Assembly (NCBI GenBank): GCA_963931865.1
Contig: OZ007507.1
Span: 5,763,148 to 5,827,147 of the forward strand
DNA: 64,000 nucleotides
Direction of reading: 5' to 3'
Origin: Axinella damicornis
Lineage: Eukaryota; Porifera; Demospongiae; Axinellida; Axinellidae
The notes beneath the pieces are model-generated. The model saw nothing but the letters and a program-made list of their open reading frames with translations. It searched no databases and had not been told where the DNA came from. Position 1 is the first letter of the stretch, and the number at the start of each line of letters is the position of its first letter. The position numbers and the translations under genes were made by a program. Positions 54,651-64,000 of this stretch are shown one piece after another.

Positions 54651-56582
54651 TTTATGTCATTTTTTTTAACAGCAGGCGCATGCATGCTGGACTCTGGCAT
54701 TTACACTGCCAGCAATGGCTGAAGAATCAGACCCAAGCATCTCAAAAGCCAACCCTTTTCTGGATGGATACTACGCCAGTGCTCCCTGAGCTGAAGACCA
54801 TAGCTAAGTTTAGTGTAGCTAAAATAGCTATACCAGATAGTAGTAGCGACACATTGTTGAGTCTTTAGATAGGCATTCACCCCTCTCACAGAACACAGTC
54901 TAGTAACATATATAGCACAGAGAATTTACCTCAGTCTAGTTGCGGTAACACAACGCACGGCACGTCTAATTCAGCGATCTTGAATAATAATTGCGTATCG
55001 TTGCTAAGTGATCGTTTAAGTGCGCATGCGTACAAACATGAAAATGGCGTGACAAATGAAGCCATAGTTATTGAGTGGGCAGCTGTAGCCGCCTGGTGAA
55101 GACTTGGAGGTTGCCAAAAAGCGATGGGCTGGTGCACTGCTCGGTGTAAAATGCTGCTGTTTCGTGCGAAAACCATCATGAGGGATTGAGGCGACGTTGA
55201 GCTATCCCGTCTGAAAGAAAGAAGAAGAAGAAGAAGAAGAAAGAAGAAAGAAAAACAATTTGCCCGTTTTGCGAGTACCTGGTGCGGTACTTTCGCGACG
55301 GTTTTTCGCGACGCGAGGAGTCTTGTTGGTCATGAAAACACTCGAAGATGAACGGTATGTGGTTATAAAGGCTTATAAGTGTACCGTTTCTGAGATTTGG
55401 AGAGATTCTTATGTATTAGCATATATTGCGTGTACGTCGTATCCCTACATACAGAGTCTACCGACTCTGTGATAGCTGCATGCAAGAGTGTATAATAATA
55501 ATACACTCTTGCTGCATGCTATAGCCCTAGTCCGCTCACCTGGCAGGACACATGTACGTGCGTGAAGTATTACCTACATTTCCAGTAGCTACTACCAGTA
55601 TTACCTATACACATTGTACCCACATTCAATCGGTGAGGTGCAGGTTTTTACTTGCAAAATTAATGTTCTTGTCAGAGTAAGTTTTTGTTGTATGTCACCT
55701 GTACCATCATGTACAACAAGAACAAACATGCATGAGTAGTGTGATTGAACACACCATCAGGAGTGCTAACCAGCCCGCAAGAGTTGATTGAAAATTTTAA
55801 ACCCCGTAGCACTGCACCACGAAACATCACTTGAGTACAGGTGCAGGGTACACTTATAGCTTTCAACCTTGCCAGACCTAGTTATGAGTCTCGCTCTGAG
55901 GCTAGGCTGACACTTGTGGTTTCAGAATGCACAGCTGTCAGCTAGTGACAAGTTGAAACTGTCACAATGCAAAATCGAGTCACATGTAATTAGTATGTGA
56001 TGCAGGTAAGGGTTAATACTGGCACATTAGATCGTAAAACAGCTTCAAGACCATAACCTCCAACCAGGCCAGAGTAGTCACTGTGGTAGCCTCATCCTGG
56101 GCCCATGATAGGCCTCTTCCCAGCTATTTGTCCCTCACAATACGAGAGGCGGTGTATTTGGACTCATCATCCCTCTTTGGCACTGACTAGAGGGGATGGC
56201 AGTGTGTGTGTAGGATAAGATCATGTACCCTTTCATTTTATAATTTTCTCCATGGCTTTCAATGCATCCCAAAGATACTCCAGACTGCAAGGCTGTGAAC
56301 TACTATGGTTGTACTAGCAAATTGAGTCATTGCACAGATCATGAACCCATCACTCCTTCAGTAACGTTGGCAGGACAAAAACAACCCCTGATATGTTAAC
56401 TCACAAGCACGACATAATACTCTCGATAGGCGAGACTGGAGTATTGACACAGCTATATAGCTAGCCGCTTTTTAGCCCCGCCTCCCAATAAGCCGTTACG
56501 CAATTGCGCGCGGCGCACCATAGAACCTCGCTGTACTGTGAACACTTTGGAGTGCCTCCAGCTTGCCTCAGTTGCTTTGAAG
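54651..56582. other. Spacer between the palindrome and the BHMT-like gene
   Basis: Contains a (GAA)n run at 55215-55250 and a hairpin at 55478-55521 (GCATGCAAGAGTGTATAATA and complement). The last part should contain the promoter of the BHMT-like gene. No exon supported. Confidence 0.4.
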
Positions 56583-58507
56583 ATGGCTGTTGCTGTATGT
56601 CGCACTATTTACCGCACACGCTGGGCTGCCTCCACCGCCTCGTCCTGTCTCAATCGCAGAACACAGTGTACACAGGCTGCCCAACAAGGTAGCTAGCTAG
56701 CTAGCTGCATGCATAAAATACAATTTTTTCGTGGCCATGCAGCAAGCACGCACATTTTGTGTCGCTTTCCGTAGTTAAAATTTAGGCATAGGTTTAAGGG
56801 TTCGGATTCAGCTGGCTCTCTCCTAAAAATAAAGTATATAGTGCTGAAACAGAATTCAGTTTCATTTTTGCATGGTAGAACGGCAGTCGCGCGGGCTGGA
56901 GTTTGGCTGCACGAGACTTCGGGGACAGCTTGGCTATGGTGCTAATCCAATATCGCTACAATAGAAGTTCTATAGCAGCATGCTGTACATGTTAATGATA
57001 CCATGGTTATTGACCAATGGGATTAGTGGCTTTGCTCGACAAAAATTACTGTGACTTTATACTAATGTGATTGGTCAGTGGTAGCTATGCCGACTGCATT
57101 ACATTGCTAGGTTTCAGCGTCATGTCAAGGCTCAAAACCTCCAATGTATATTGACCAATGGGATTAGTATATTGGCCTTGATCGACAAAAATGCTGCGAT
57201 ATAGCTAATAATTTATCAACATGATTGCATGGTCAATGGTTGCCACCAACTGTGGTACGTTGCTAGCATCATGCATAATATAAAGTGTCATGCCCAGGTT
57301 CAAAACCCCAGTAGACAGACATTAATCAATTCATTTGCTGCAGCCCGGCGTGGTCTTGTGGAGCGGCTGACCGCTGGAGAGACCATCCTGTGTGCAGAGG
57401 GCTACCTGCTTGCACTGGCTCGCAAAGGATACATTGCCCACGGGGTGTGGGTGCCAGAGTTCATTCTGGAACAGCCAGAAGTGTTGAGGAATGTTCACTA
57501 TGAGTTCATCCATGCCGGTACTGACGTCACAAAAGCATTCCAGGTATATATTATGGTATAACCTACACGCATCCATCATGTTACAAGTTGCCACCGTATA
57601 CTGCTAATTTCAACTGGATGTAGCTAAAATCTATACTTGTAGCTAGCTAACTACTGTAAATTTTGCTCCCTGCTCTATAAAGCATTCCACTCATTGGGAG
57701 AAAATGAAGCAGATTGGTCAAGACCGGGAGGAGATCGAGATGATAAATCGCATCGCCCTCAGGATTGCAAGAGAGGTGGCACTAGACACTGGTACGATCT
57801 TTGCTGTAGGGGTCAGTCAGACAAACTTATTTGTAGATGGGGACAAAGATGCAGTGAAGAAGGTTCAAGAAATGTATGAGGAGCAGGTTTGCCGGGCAAA
57901 AGAGGAGGGAGCTGACTACATCGTTGCTGAGACCCTGTCCTACTTGGGCGAGGCTATGATAGCACTTGAGGTGATCAAATCGTTTGACTTGCCAGCAGTG
58001 GTTACTTTTGCAGTCACCCCTTCTGCTCAGAACAGCTGCCACAAAACTCTTGATGATGTTCCCATAGCAACGGCCTGTTGCAGGCTGGTCGACAGTGGGG
58101 CCCTTGTTGTGGGTACTAACTGCTTCCGAGGGCCAGAGATGACCCTTGAGGTGGTGGAGGAGATCATCAAAGAGGTTCCACCAGAGAAGGTGTGCGCACT
58201 GCCAGTTGCATATCGCACAACAAAAACAGAACCTGTTGTCTTTGACCTCACTGACAAGTGCTGTGCTGACAACAACCCAGTCTATCCACATGGTGTGGAT
58301 GCCTTCTACGTCAGTGAGGTGGAGATTGCGAAATTCACAAAGCAATGCATGGAGTTGGGTCTGCAGTACATTGGCATCTGTTGTGGGAACACAGGCAACT
58401 ACACGAGAGTGATGGCGGAGACCCTTGGCAGGAAGCCTCCCGCTAGCAGGTATATAGCCAGCTATACTTGTCACAGGATGATTTTTTTTTAACATATCCC
58501 CCCTTTC

Positions 58508-58538
<31 letters not shown>

Positions 58539-58614
58539 ACCCCCACCCCACCCCGTACACCCACATGCACACAGGTATTGTACCACTGAAAGGATGGCAG
58601 TGGGAATGTATTGA
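56583..58614 (+). CDS. BHMT-like homocysteine S-methyltransferase, 370 aa model
   Basis: Exons 56583-56688, 57344-57543, 57683-58449, 58575-58614; phases agree and the total is 371 codons with stop. By family it transfers a methyl group from betaine or a related donor to homocysteine, giving methionine. The start ATG opens a 35-residue leader rich in Arg, Ser and Ala without acidic residues (MAVAVCRTIYRTRWAASTAS), typical of a mitochondrial presequence. The catalytic domain begins ARRGLVERLTAGE. The three zinc-binding cysteines are at C249 (VVGTNC) and C335-C336 (YIGICCG). Sequence such as VAETLSYLGEAMIALEVIKS and LPVAYRTT places it with the BHMT-like branch shared by bacteria and basal animals. 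It lacks the long dimerisation tail of vertebrate BHMT. The last exon encodes only 13 residues (RYCTTERMAVGMY) and is the least certain part. Confidence 0.88.
58511..58538. repeat. Poly-C tract in the last BHMT-like intron
   Basis: About 28 C, followed by ACCCCCACCCCACCCC and an ACACAG acceptor. It probably serves as the pyrimidine tract for the last exon. Confidence 0.9.
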
Positions 58615-59640
58615 CACAAGTAGGCAGGGATAGATGTAGTAATTGTGGAGAGTGCAACAATCATAACAAACAAGTTTCTTTTGTACTTACATAGTATCAA
58701 CTGTTGACAGTGCAGCAATCGGTAATACTATTAGCTAACTCCTTTAAAATTTCAGCTGTGCATTTTTATTGTACCATACAAAGGCTGGCCTGGACTGCAT
58801 GACGGCAGTAACTGCATGCCAAGCAGGAAACAAGACAAGTAATTGTGTAGCAGGGAGATCCTTGCGATATCCATCTTATTGAAATTATAGCACTGAGACA
58901 CTAATAATGACTGCTGTACACAATAACCCTAAGCATTAGTCTCACTGACCAGACCCTTCCTACCAGTGAGTGGGTCTCTTTAGAAGCAATTTTTGATGCA
59001 TCGAGCGAGACCAGTGCAGTCCGTACGTAGTCTTGTTCCCACCGGGACCTGCAATCCTCGTACATCTGGAACTGGCCAGACAGTGTTTTTTTTTTCTTCC
59101 TACGGCCCTGTGAGCTGAGTACTAGGTGTTTCGCTTTCACTCACGGTAATGATACACACCTTAATTACACTGAATCACATCCGTACAGGATGTTACACCC
59201 ACTTAATTGCCCTAGGTAGTTGGCACCCTGAACCATAAGGACTACTGAACTTGGAGTGCAGTGTGATGGTTACACAGTACCTGCACTGCATGGCCTATGT
59301 GCAGATGATACTGTGCAAAATGTACTAGAACTATAGGGAAACCAGGGACCTCAAAAATCGTCCTTTGTAGATCGAGAGGATATTGTGTCCCTATTACGGA
59401 GAGTCCATTATCAGAGGTTCCCTATAAACATGAAAATATCGAACCCAATATTCAACTATTGGCCCTGAACACCCTCACTTCTGCAGCACTCTGCCACACT
59501 CCAACTCTTTTAGCAAGGCCTAATAGGAGCTAGTGGCCAAATTAGGGCTAGTAGCCTCAGATCCAGCATCGTAGGACACTGAAATATCTCCGAAGGTCCC
59601 CCTCTCATGTTCTGACCGTCTCCAAGTTGTCCCAGACCCA
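58615..59640. other. Downstream of the BHMT-like gene
   Basis: 3' UTR and spacer; nothing else recognised. Confidence 0.4.
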
Positions 59641-59654
59641 CTCTATCACACCCC

Positions 59655-59985
59655 TGCTTTGTACACTACTATCTTCTCTATTGGAGGACCACTTTGTCCA
59701 TCTCCATGCCAACCATATCCATGGGAATGGCAGCCATGATAGCAGTAACCATGACGACACATCACTGGAGATTATTATGGGACTACTTGATAGGACATAG
59801 CTAGAAGATGGGACACTATGCAGAATGGAAACCTCTTTTGCTCGGCTGAGAAAACACTGTTCATACACAGCCAACTCTTGGAGAGCTATGTCAGTCTGCA
59901 TGATCAGCTGTGTGCAAGTGACGAGGAGCAGCATCTGGATCTCGTCCTCCATCACTCCTCTTGTTCAGTCCCTGGATGCTAAGTG
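59655..59985 (+). other. Possible exon(s), unrecognised
   Basis: One frame reads LLSSLLEDHFVHLHANHIHG, then NDDTSLEIIMGLL-like sequence, to a stop near 59800. Another reads GNLFCSAEKTLFIHSQLLES, then YVSLHDQLCASDEEQHLDLV, to about 59975. Both look coding, but the splice borders are unclear. They may belong with 61775-62430. Confidence 0.3.
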
Positions 59986-60159
59986 TGTTGTGAGAGGGGG
60001 GAGAGGGGAGGGGGAGTGGTGAAAGGGTACCTCTGGCATCGAATGAGGGGGGGTCGTGTGCGTACCCAAGTGGCCAGCCAAGCCAGGGTCACAGGGTTAT
60101 TACACTCCTGGTAGGGGAATAATTGTGCCGCGTAAATAAATAAATAACCTAATCAAACT

Positions 60160-60700
60160 TTACAGCACGCAGGAAAGGTCTACAGAGATTCTGACTACAC
60201 CGTCGTGATCGCTATCATGCAGTGACACAACCACATAATTATGCTGAAATTCACCTTGGTGGTGGAGATACAATGGCTTTTGTCGTGCCGTCGGCCGCCA
60301 TTGCTTGAACGTTCTCTTCAACGTTGGTTGCCAGTACAGTCATATGAAGGGCCCACAAAGTTTCTGTTCACACAGCCGTAATCGCTGTTGTTCACTGATG
60401 CTTACATACTGTGCTGGCAAGGCAAGAGTGCATAAGTAGATCGCCCGCCTTGGCGGGCGATCTACTTATGCGCCCGGGCGGGTGATCTACTTATGCGCTC
60501 TTGGGCAAGGTTATAAGTGCTGTTATAATTTCGTGTCTTCCCCTTTGGTCGCCATTGCTCGTTCGACTGAGCGTGGTTGCCACGTGGCATGCGTTAATTG
60601 GAACTAACTGCGCTACTTGGCTTGCGCTAAGCCGGCGTTGCAACGGCTACCAGGAGTGCGGTTGCCCCTCGATATTGGTAGAATTTAACTTGCTAGTTGC
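60160..60700. repeat. Diverged third copy of the 33.9-34.3 kb repeat
   Basis: ACCGTCGTGATCGCTATCAT, GTGCCGTCGGCCGCCATTGC and GAGCGTGGTTGCCACGTGGC line up in order with 24130-24470 and 33900-34230. It is an interspersed repeat, not part of the FTSJ1 array. Confidence 0.7.
60423..60503. mobile_element. 81-bp inserted hairpin element
   Basis: Begins CAAGAGTGCATAAGTAGATC and ends with its near complement; the unit GGCGGGCGATCTACTTATGC is partly repeated. Flanked by GGCAAGG at 60416-60422 and 60504-60510. It is absent from the related copies at 24390 and 34150. Confidence 0.75.
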
Positions 60701-61179
60701 AAATTAATAACCCCACCAAAATTTCCAACTATGAAGTACTTGCTGCATGCAATATTGCAAACATTAACATACATAATTCCTATTGACTTGTGTGGAGATG
60801 GGGCAGCTCTCTTGCAGTGCGGAGCAGAATTAGCAGCCCTCTGTGTTACAGATCCACTGCGATTGGCATCTGATGCAAAACATAATTAGTGAAGACCATG
60901 CGTTCTCATCACCAAAAGGAACATTATAGGCCATACCAAATTGTTCACGGACAGAACAGTCCAAATTTGACACAAGTGACAGGCAAAAAAATAAGACTAC
61001 GATAAGAGTTATCTTCCCACAAAAATTTGCCCACAGTTCAAGGTTTCACAACTTCCTGGCTACGCTTGACCGCACAGCAAATGCAGTCATGTGAGCATGT
61101 AACTAAACCACACCCACTAATAAAGCTAAGTTATTAATTCATGCTACACCTCACACACACTGCCAACGTTGCAACACAT

Positions 61180-61667
61180 TAGCCTCATTCCCAGGCCATT
61201 CCCACCACCTGTATTTGATCGCTTGCAGTACGTACATAAATATGGCAGGGAAGGCCTGGAAGATCTGGTCATGTGAGGTGCCAAAACCATGCCAACAGGT
61301 AAACAGAGGGTAGACACACAGGGGGTGGTGCCCAACCATTATTTTGCATTGATCCGTCCCCAGCGTTGTAAACAATGAACGGTAGTGATCGTCTTAACCT
61401 CATTCCCAGGAGCTCGGTAATTGGGGAGTGCCTGGGAATGAGGCTATGATCGTCTGCCTTGCGAACGCACTGACATCCAGCCTTTGGATGGGCAGTACAA
61501 CAACAAAGGGTGTCGAGATTCTTTGTTGGGCACCTCCCCCTGTGTGCCTACCATCTGTCTACGTGATGACACTGCATGTGACCAGATCTCCTAGGCCTTC
61601 CCCTGCCATATTTGCGTACTGCAAGCGATCAAATACTGGCGGTGGGAATGGCCTGGGAATGAGGCTA
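61180..61667. mobile_element. TAGCC-type element containing a nested TAACC-type copy
   Basis: TAGCCTCATTCCCAGGCCAT at the left and its complement ending GAGGCTA at the right. The arms extend over about 160 bp, including TTGATCGCTTGCAGTACGTA. The copy at 61395-61446 sits in its middle. Confidence 0.8.
61395..61446. mobile_element. 52-bp TAACC...GGCTA MITE, nested
   Basis: TAACCTCATTCCCAGG to GCCTGGGAATGAGGCTA, flanked by the perfect repeat TGATCGTCT at 61386-61394 and 61447-61455. The shortest copy seen. Confidence 0.9.
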
Positions 61668-61774
61668 GAAACAAGAAATTGCACATGTATGCATGTATGT
61701 GAGAGTGAGTCTTGAGCAATCAAGCACCTCAAGTGGTATGTCAGGAATTTCAATTGGTTGCTAAAATAACTGCA

Positions 61775-62000
61775 GGGCAAAGGGGCTTCTAGACCTGACC
61801 ACAATAGCAGAGAACACACCCACAACAGAACTGCCTGCAGATAGACTTTGGTATCTTGCTCAGGCTGCCTCCCACTCCACTTTCCTGACCACATACGTGA
61901 CCTTTGAACTGTGCGAGGATAAGTGGGAGAAGGCCTGGTACCACTCTACGTCATCAAACCGCAAGGAGGACTCAATAATGACATATGCATGCAGACTGTT
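61775..62000 (+). other. Possible exon, unrecognised
   Basis: After CTGCAG at about 61774 a frame reads GLLDLTTIAENTPTTELPAD, then RLWYLAQAASHSTFLTTYVT and FELCEDKWEKAWYHSTSSNR, to beyond 61980. Strongly protein-like (Trp-rich, helical), but I cannot name the family. Confidence 0.45.
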
Positions 62001-62189
62001 ATGTCAACCTGCCCGTGTGCGAGCTTTGTTGTTAGGAATTAGGAGCTCCACTCACTACAAACACCCTGGACTGGTTTTGACCCCCATTCACACAGCATAG
62101 CCTCGTTCCCAGGTGGCGCATGGGCCTGGGAACGAGGCTTCAACTGCAAGGTCTTTTATATTCAACAGGGGCATTGTGATAGATAAAAC

Positions 62190-62422
62190 ACCTGCCACAC
62201 CTCCAGAGCCAAGATGATGTGCAGTGCATTCCACTCTATCAAAGCTGTTGTCAGCCAGGTCTGTGCTCTGCACATGGGTTTGCAGGCCAGTGGGAATGTA
62301 CCAGTATGTTTCTCACAACGCCCCTGTTGAGTTGCTAAGTGTCAAAACAAGCATCGCAGAAGTACTGAACCAGAAAGTCGCCAAATGGCCAATATCAATT
62401 TTCCTTTCTCAGATGGGCTAGT
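62190..62422 (+). other. Possible exons, unrecognised
   Basis: CSAFHSIKAVVSQVCALHMG, then LQASGNVPVCFSQ, in one frame and YVSHNAPVELLSVKTSIAEV, then LNQKVAKWPISIFLSQMG, to TAG at 62419-62421 in the next. The frame change near 62305 implies either a frameshift or a small intron. Probably the 3' end of the gene carrying the exon at 61775. Confidence 0.35.
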
Positions 62423-62879
62423 TCAAAATTGCGTAATTCTCTGATGATGGTTTTTGCATGAAACAGCACCAGTGCATGGATCCCACTGCAACTTCAATTT
62501 CTCACGAGCACAAGGCAGGTACAGCTGCGTACGGTGGGCTCTGCAAAGGCAGCTACTATGCGTAGGCGGCAGTGTGTGTTAGGCAGCAGGCATATTGGCG
62601 GAGCGGTGGGATGGATAATGCGGGGTTACTATGTCATGTACTACCCGCAGGTAATGGTTACACAGGGCGCGGGATGGCAGGGCAGGCGACGGGCATTAGT
62701 AACACAATAATAGAATTTGGATAATGAACAGTCTTGTATTAGTAGGGTATGTACCTGTTCTATGATAGTTGGTGGACAGGGGGTGCAAGCAAAGGTAGGC
62801 CGACAACATGTAATAGAGAGCGACAGCAAGGATGGCAAGCAATGGCTAAGCAAGGTCATGCACGTCAGCATGATAAGTC

Positions 62880-64000
62880 TTGCTTGATTTAACTGTAGGT
62901 AGCGGAACACGACCACCGAGCCCAACAGTGCAGTTCGGTGCAGACACACCCTTGGCTTCGTTTTACCAGTACAAACCCAGTCCAGCACGGATGCGATACC
63001 TGTTGGAGCATGTTCCCCACCAGTACCAAGAAATGTTGGCAGAGAAGATATGGAGGGGGGAATATATTGGGCTCGATTAGCTATTGCTGCCACGGTTGGG
63101 AGCCCCAGAACCCAGCCTGTAGGACCTCCTTGGGAAAACGGAAAGAAGCAGACCGAGGAAGATCACCTGCTTTGAAGAATGGGTGATGTGTTTCAACACA
63201 TACATACACGTAATGTGGATGCAGCACCCCGAACGAGTCGGGGATCTTCTCTCACACAGTTCCTTGTTGGTGAAAGCTAGTGGAGAGTATGAAGACACAC
63301 CACGGCTAAGCTACGATGCCCATTTTAGAAGAGAAGCAGCAGCACATTCTAACTGGCAGTGGGCCAACTTGGATGCATCCATCTGGACGGTGTACTTCAC
63401 CCAGGCAAGACCGAAAAGATGGTGTATTGATTGCCACGAAGTAGGTCACATCGGAGCAGTGGAATCTGGAGAGATCAGTGCCTGACCGCATACTCGGGCC
63501 CGATATGCAAGAGGTGGAACTTTGGCAGAGTTGGTTGCATGTCTGTGCAAGCTGTGAAGGGATAGGCCACAAAGACCTGAACTGGACCCAACAGAAATTC
63601 CAGGTGCTCAGGTTAGCAAGTTTGGGGTAATACCCAAGTCAGGGCAACCCGGCAAGTGGAGGTTGATTCTCGACCTCTCGAGTCCCCAGCAGTACAGTGT
63701 AAACGATGGCATTGACAGAGGTCTATGTTCACTCACATACACATCGGTGGACGATGCAGTGCAGACAATCTTGAGAATGGATAGAGGAGCCCAGTTGGCA
63801 GAGGTGGACATAAAATACACCTACAGGAATGTGCCGGTGCACCCAGACGACAGACCACTACTGTGCATGAACTGGCAAGGACAGTTGCTAATGGATACGG
63901 TGCTACCATTTGGGCTTCGGTCCGCAGATATTCTCTGCATTAGCAGTTGCACTCGAGTGGGTCCTTCGCAGAGCAGGTGTGACGGCGGTGTTGCACTACT
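62880..64000 (+). mobile_element. DIRS-like retrotransposon, decayed, runs off the window
   Basis: One frame carries almost the whole visible protein but is cut by TAG (63078-63080), TAG (63120-63122), TGA (63483-63485) and TGA near 63558. Gag-like part: VGDLLSHSSLLVKASGEYED, then LSYDAHFRREAAAHSNWQWA, followed by WCIDCHEVGHIGA. Reverse transcriptase from about 63609: VSKFGVIPKSGQPGKWRLIL, DLSSPQQYSVNDGID and LAEVDIKYTYRNVPVHPDDR, up to LPFGLRSA. A small deletion near 63923 then shifts the frame, and QIFSALAVALEWVLRRAGVT continues to the edge. The SVNDGI and LPFGLRSAP..FSA motifs are typical of DIRS/Ngaro-type RTs. The tyrosine recombinase would lie beyond the window. Confidence 0.8.

Noticed and set aside
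54372..54868. Matching peptide frames on both strands
   Set aside because: They are produced by the 270-bp palindrome and have no independent coding support.
57827..58660. 277-codon minus-strand frame opposite the BHMT-like gene
   Set aside because: It lies over the coding exon in an antisense frame and ends in a poly-G translation; the plus strand carries the conserved domain.

Overview
The window looks like nuclear DNA from a simple animal, most likely a sponge (demosponge). The host genes have short, phase-consistent GT-AG introns. They belong to animal families: AKR7 aldo-keto reductase, TRIM-NHL, a scavenger-receptor cysteine-rich (SRCR) membrane receptor, a BHMT-like methyltransferase and an FTSJ1/TRM7-like tRNA methyltransferase. 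The phylum call is an inference; no ribosomal or mitochondrial marker is present.

Layout. 0-9 kb: a decayed helicase scrap, then a multi-exon AKR7 gene on the minus strand (1.84-7.77 kb). Its introns are packed with small inverted-repeat transposons and a Penelope-like element (PLE) remnant carrying hammerhead-like motifs. 10-12.3 kb: a TRIM-NHL gene in one coding exon, minus strand. 13-17.3 kb: a Mutator-like (MULE) element with a broken transposase, into which a CR1/Jockey-type LINE has inserted. 17.3-22.9 kb: gene-poor DNA with a tRNA-derived SINE candidate and a GC-rich minisatellite. 23-40 kb: a segmentally amplified locus with three broken copies of an FTSJ1-like gene, one exon of which is present six times, plus an unrecognised coding segment present three times. 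40-44 kb: long CA/GT microsatellites and a few unrecognised exons. 44-53.7 kb: an SRCR receptor gene for which I could build a complete 605-residue model. 56.6-58.6 kb: a BHMT-like gene with a complete 370-residue model and a likely mitochondrial presequence. 59-62.5 kb: unrecognised possible exons among MITEs. 62.9 kb to the end: a decayed DIRS-like retrotransposon that runs off the window.

The most distinctive signal is the mobile DNA. One MITE family with termini 5'-TAGCC...GGCTA-3' occurs more than fifteen times. At least nine copies are flanked by 9-bp target-site duplications that can be read directly, and in one case the unoccupied site is present in two neighbouring tandem copies. Three unrelated-looking inverted-repeat elements carry the CTGANGA-hairpin-GAAAC arrangement of hammerhead ribozymes. 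The tandem FTSJ1-derived array acts as a record of later insertions, because its copies can be compared with each other.

Limits. Exon models come from reading frames, splice consensus and remembered family motifs. No alignment, transcript or database search was available.
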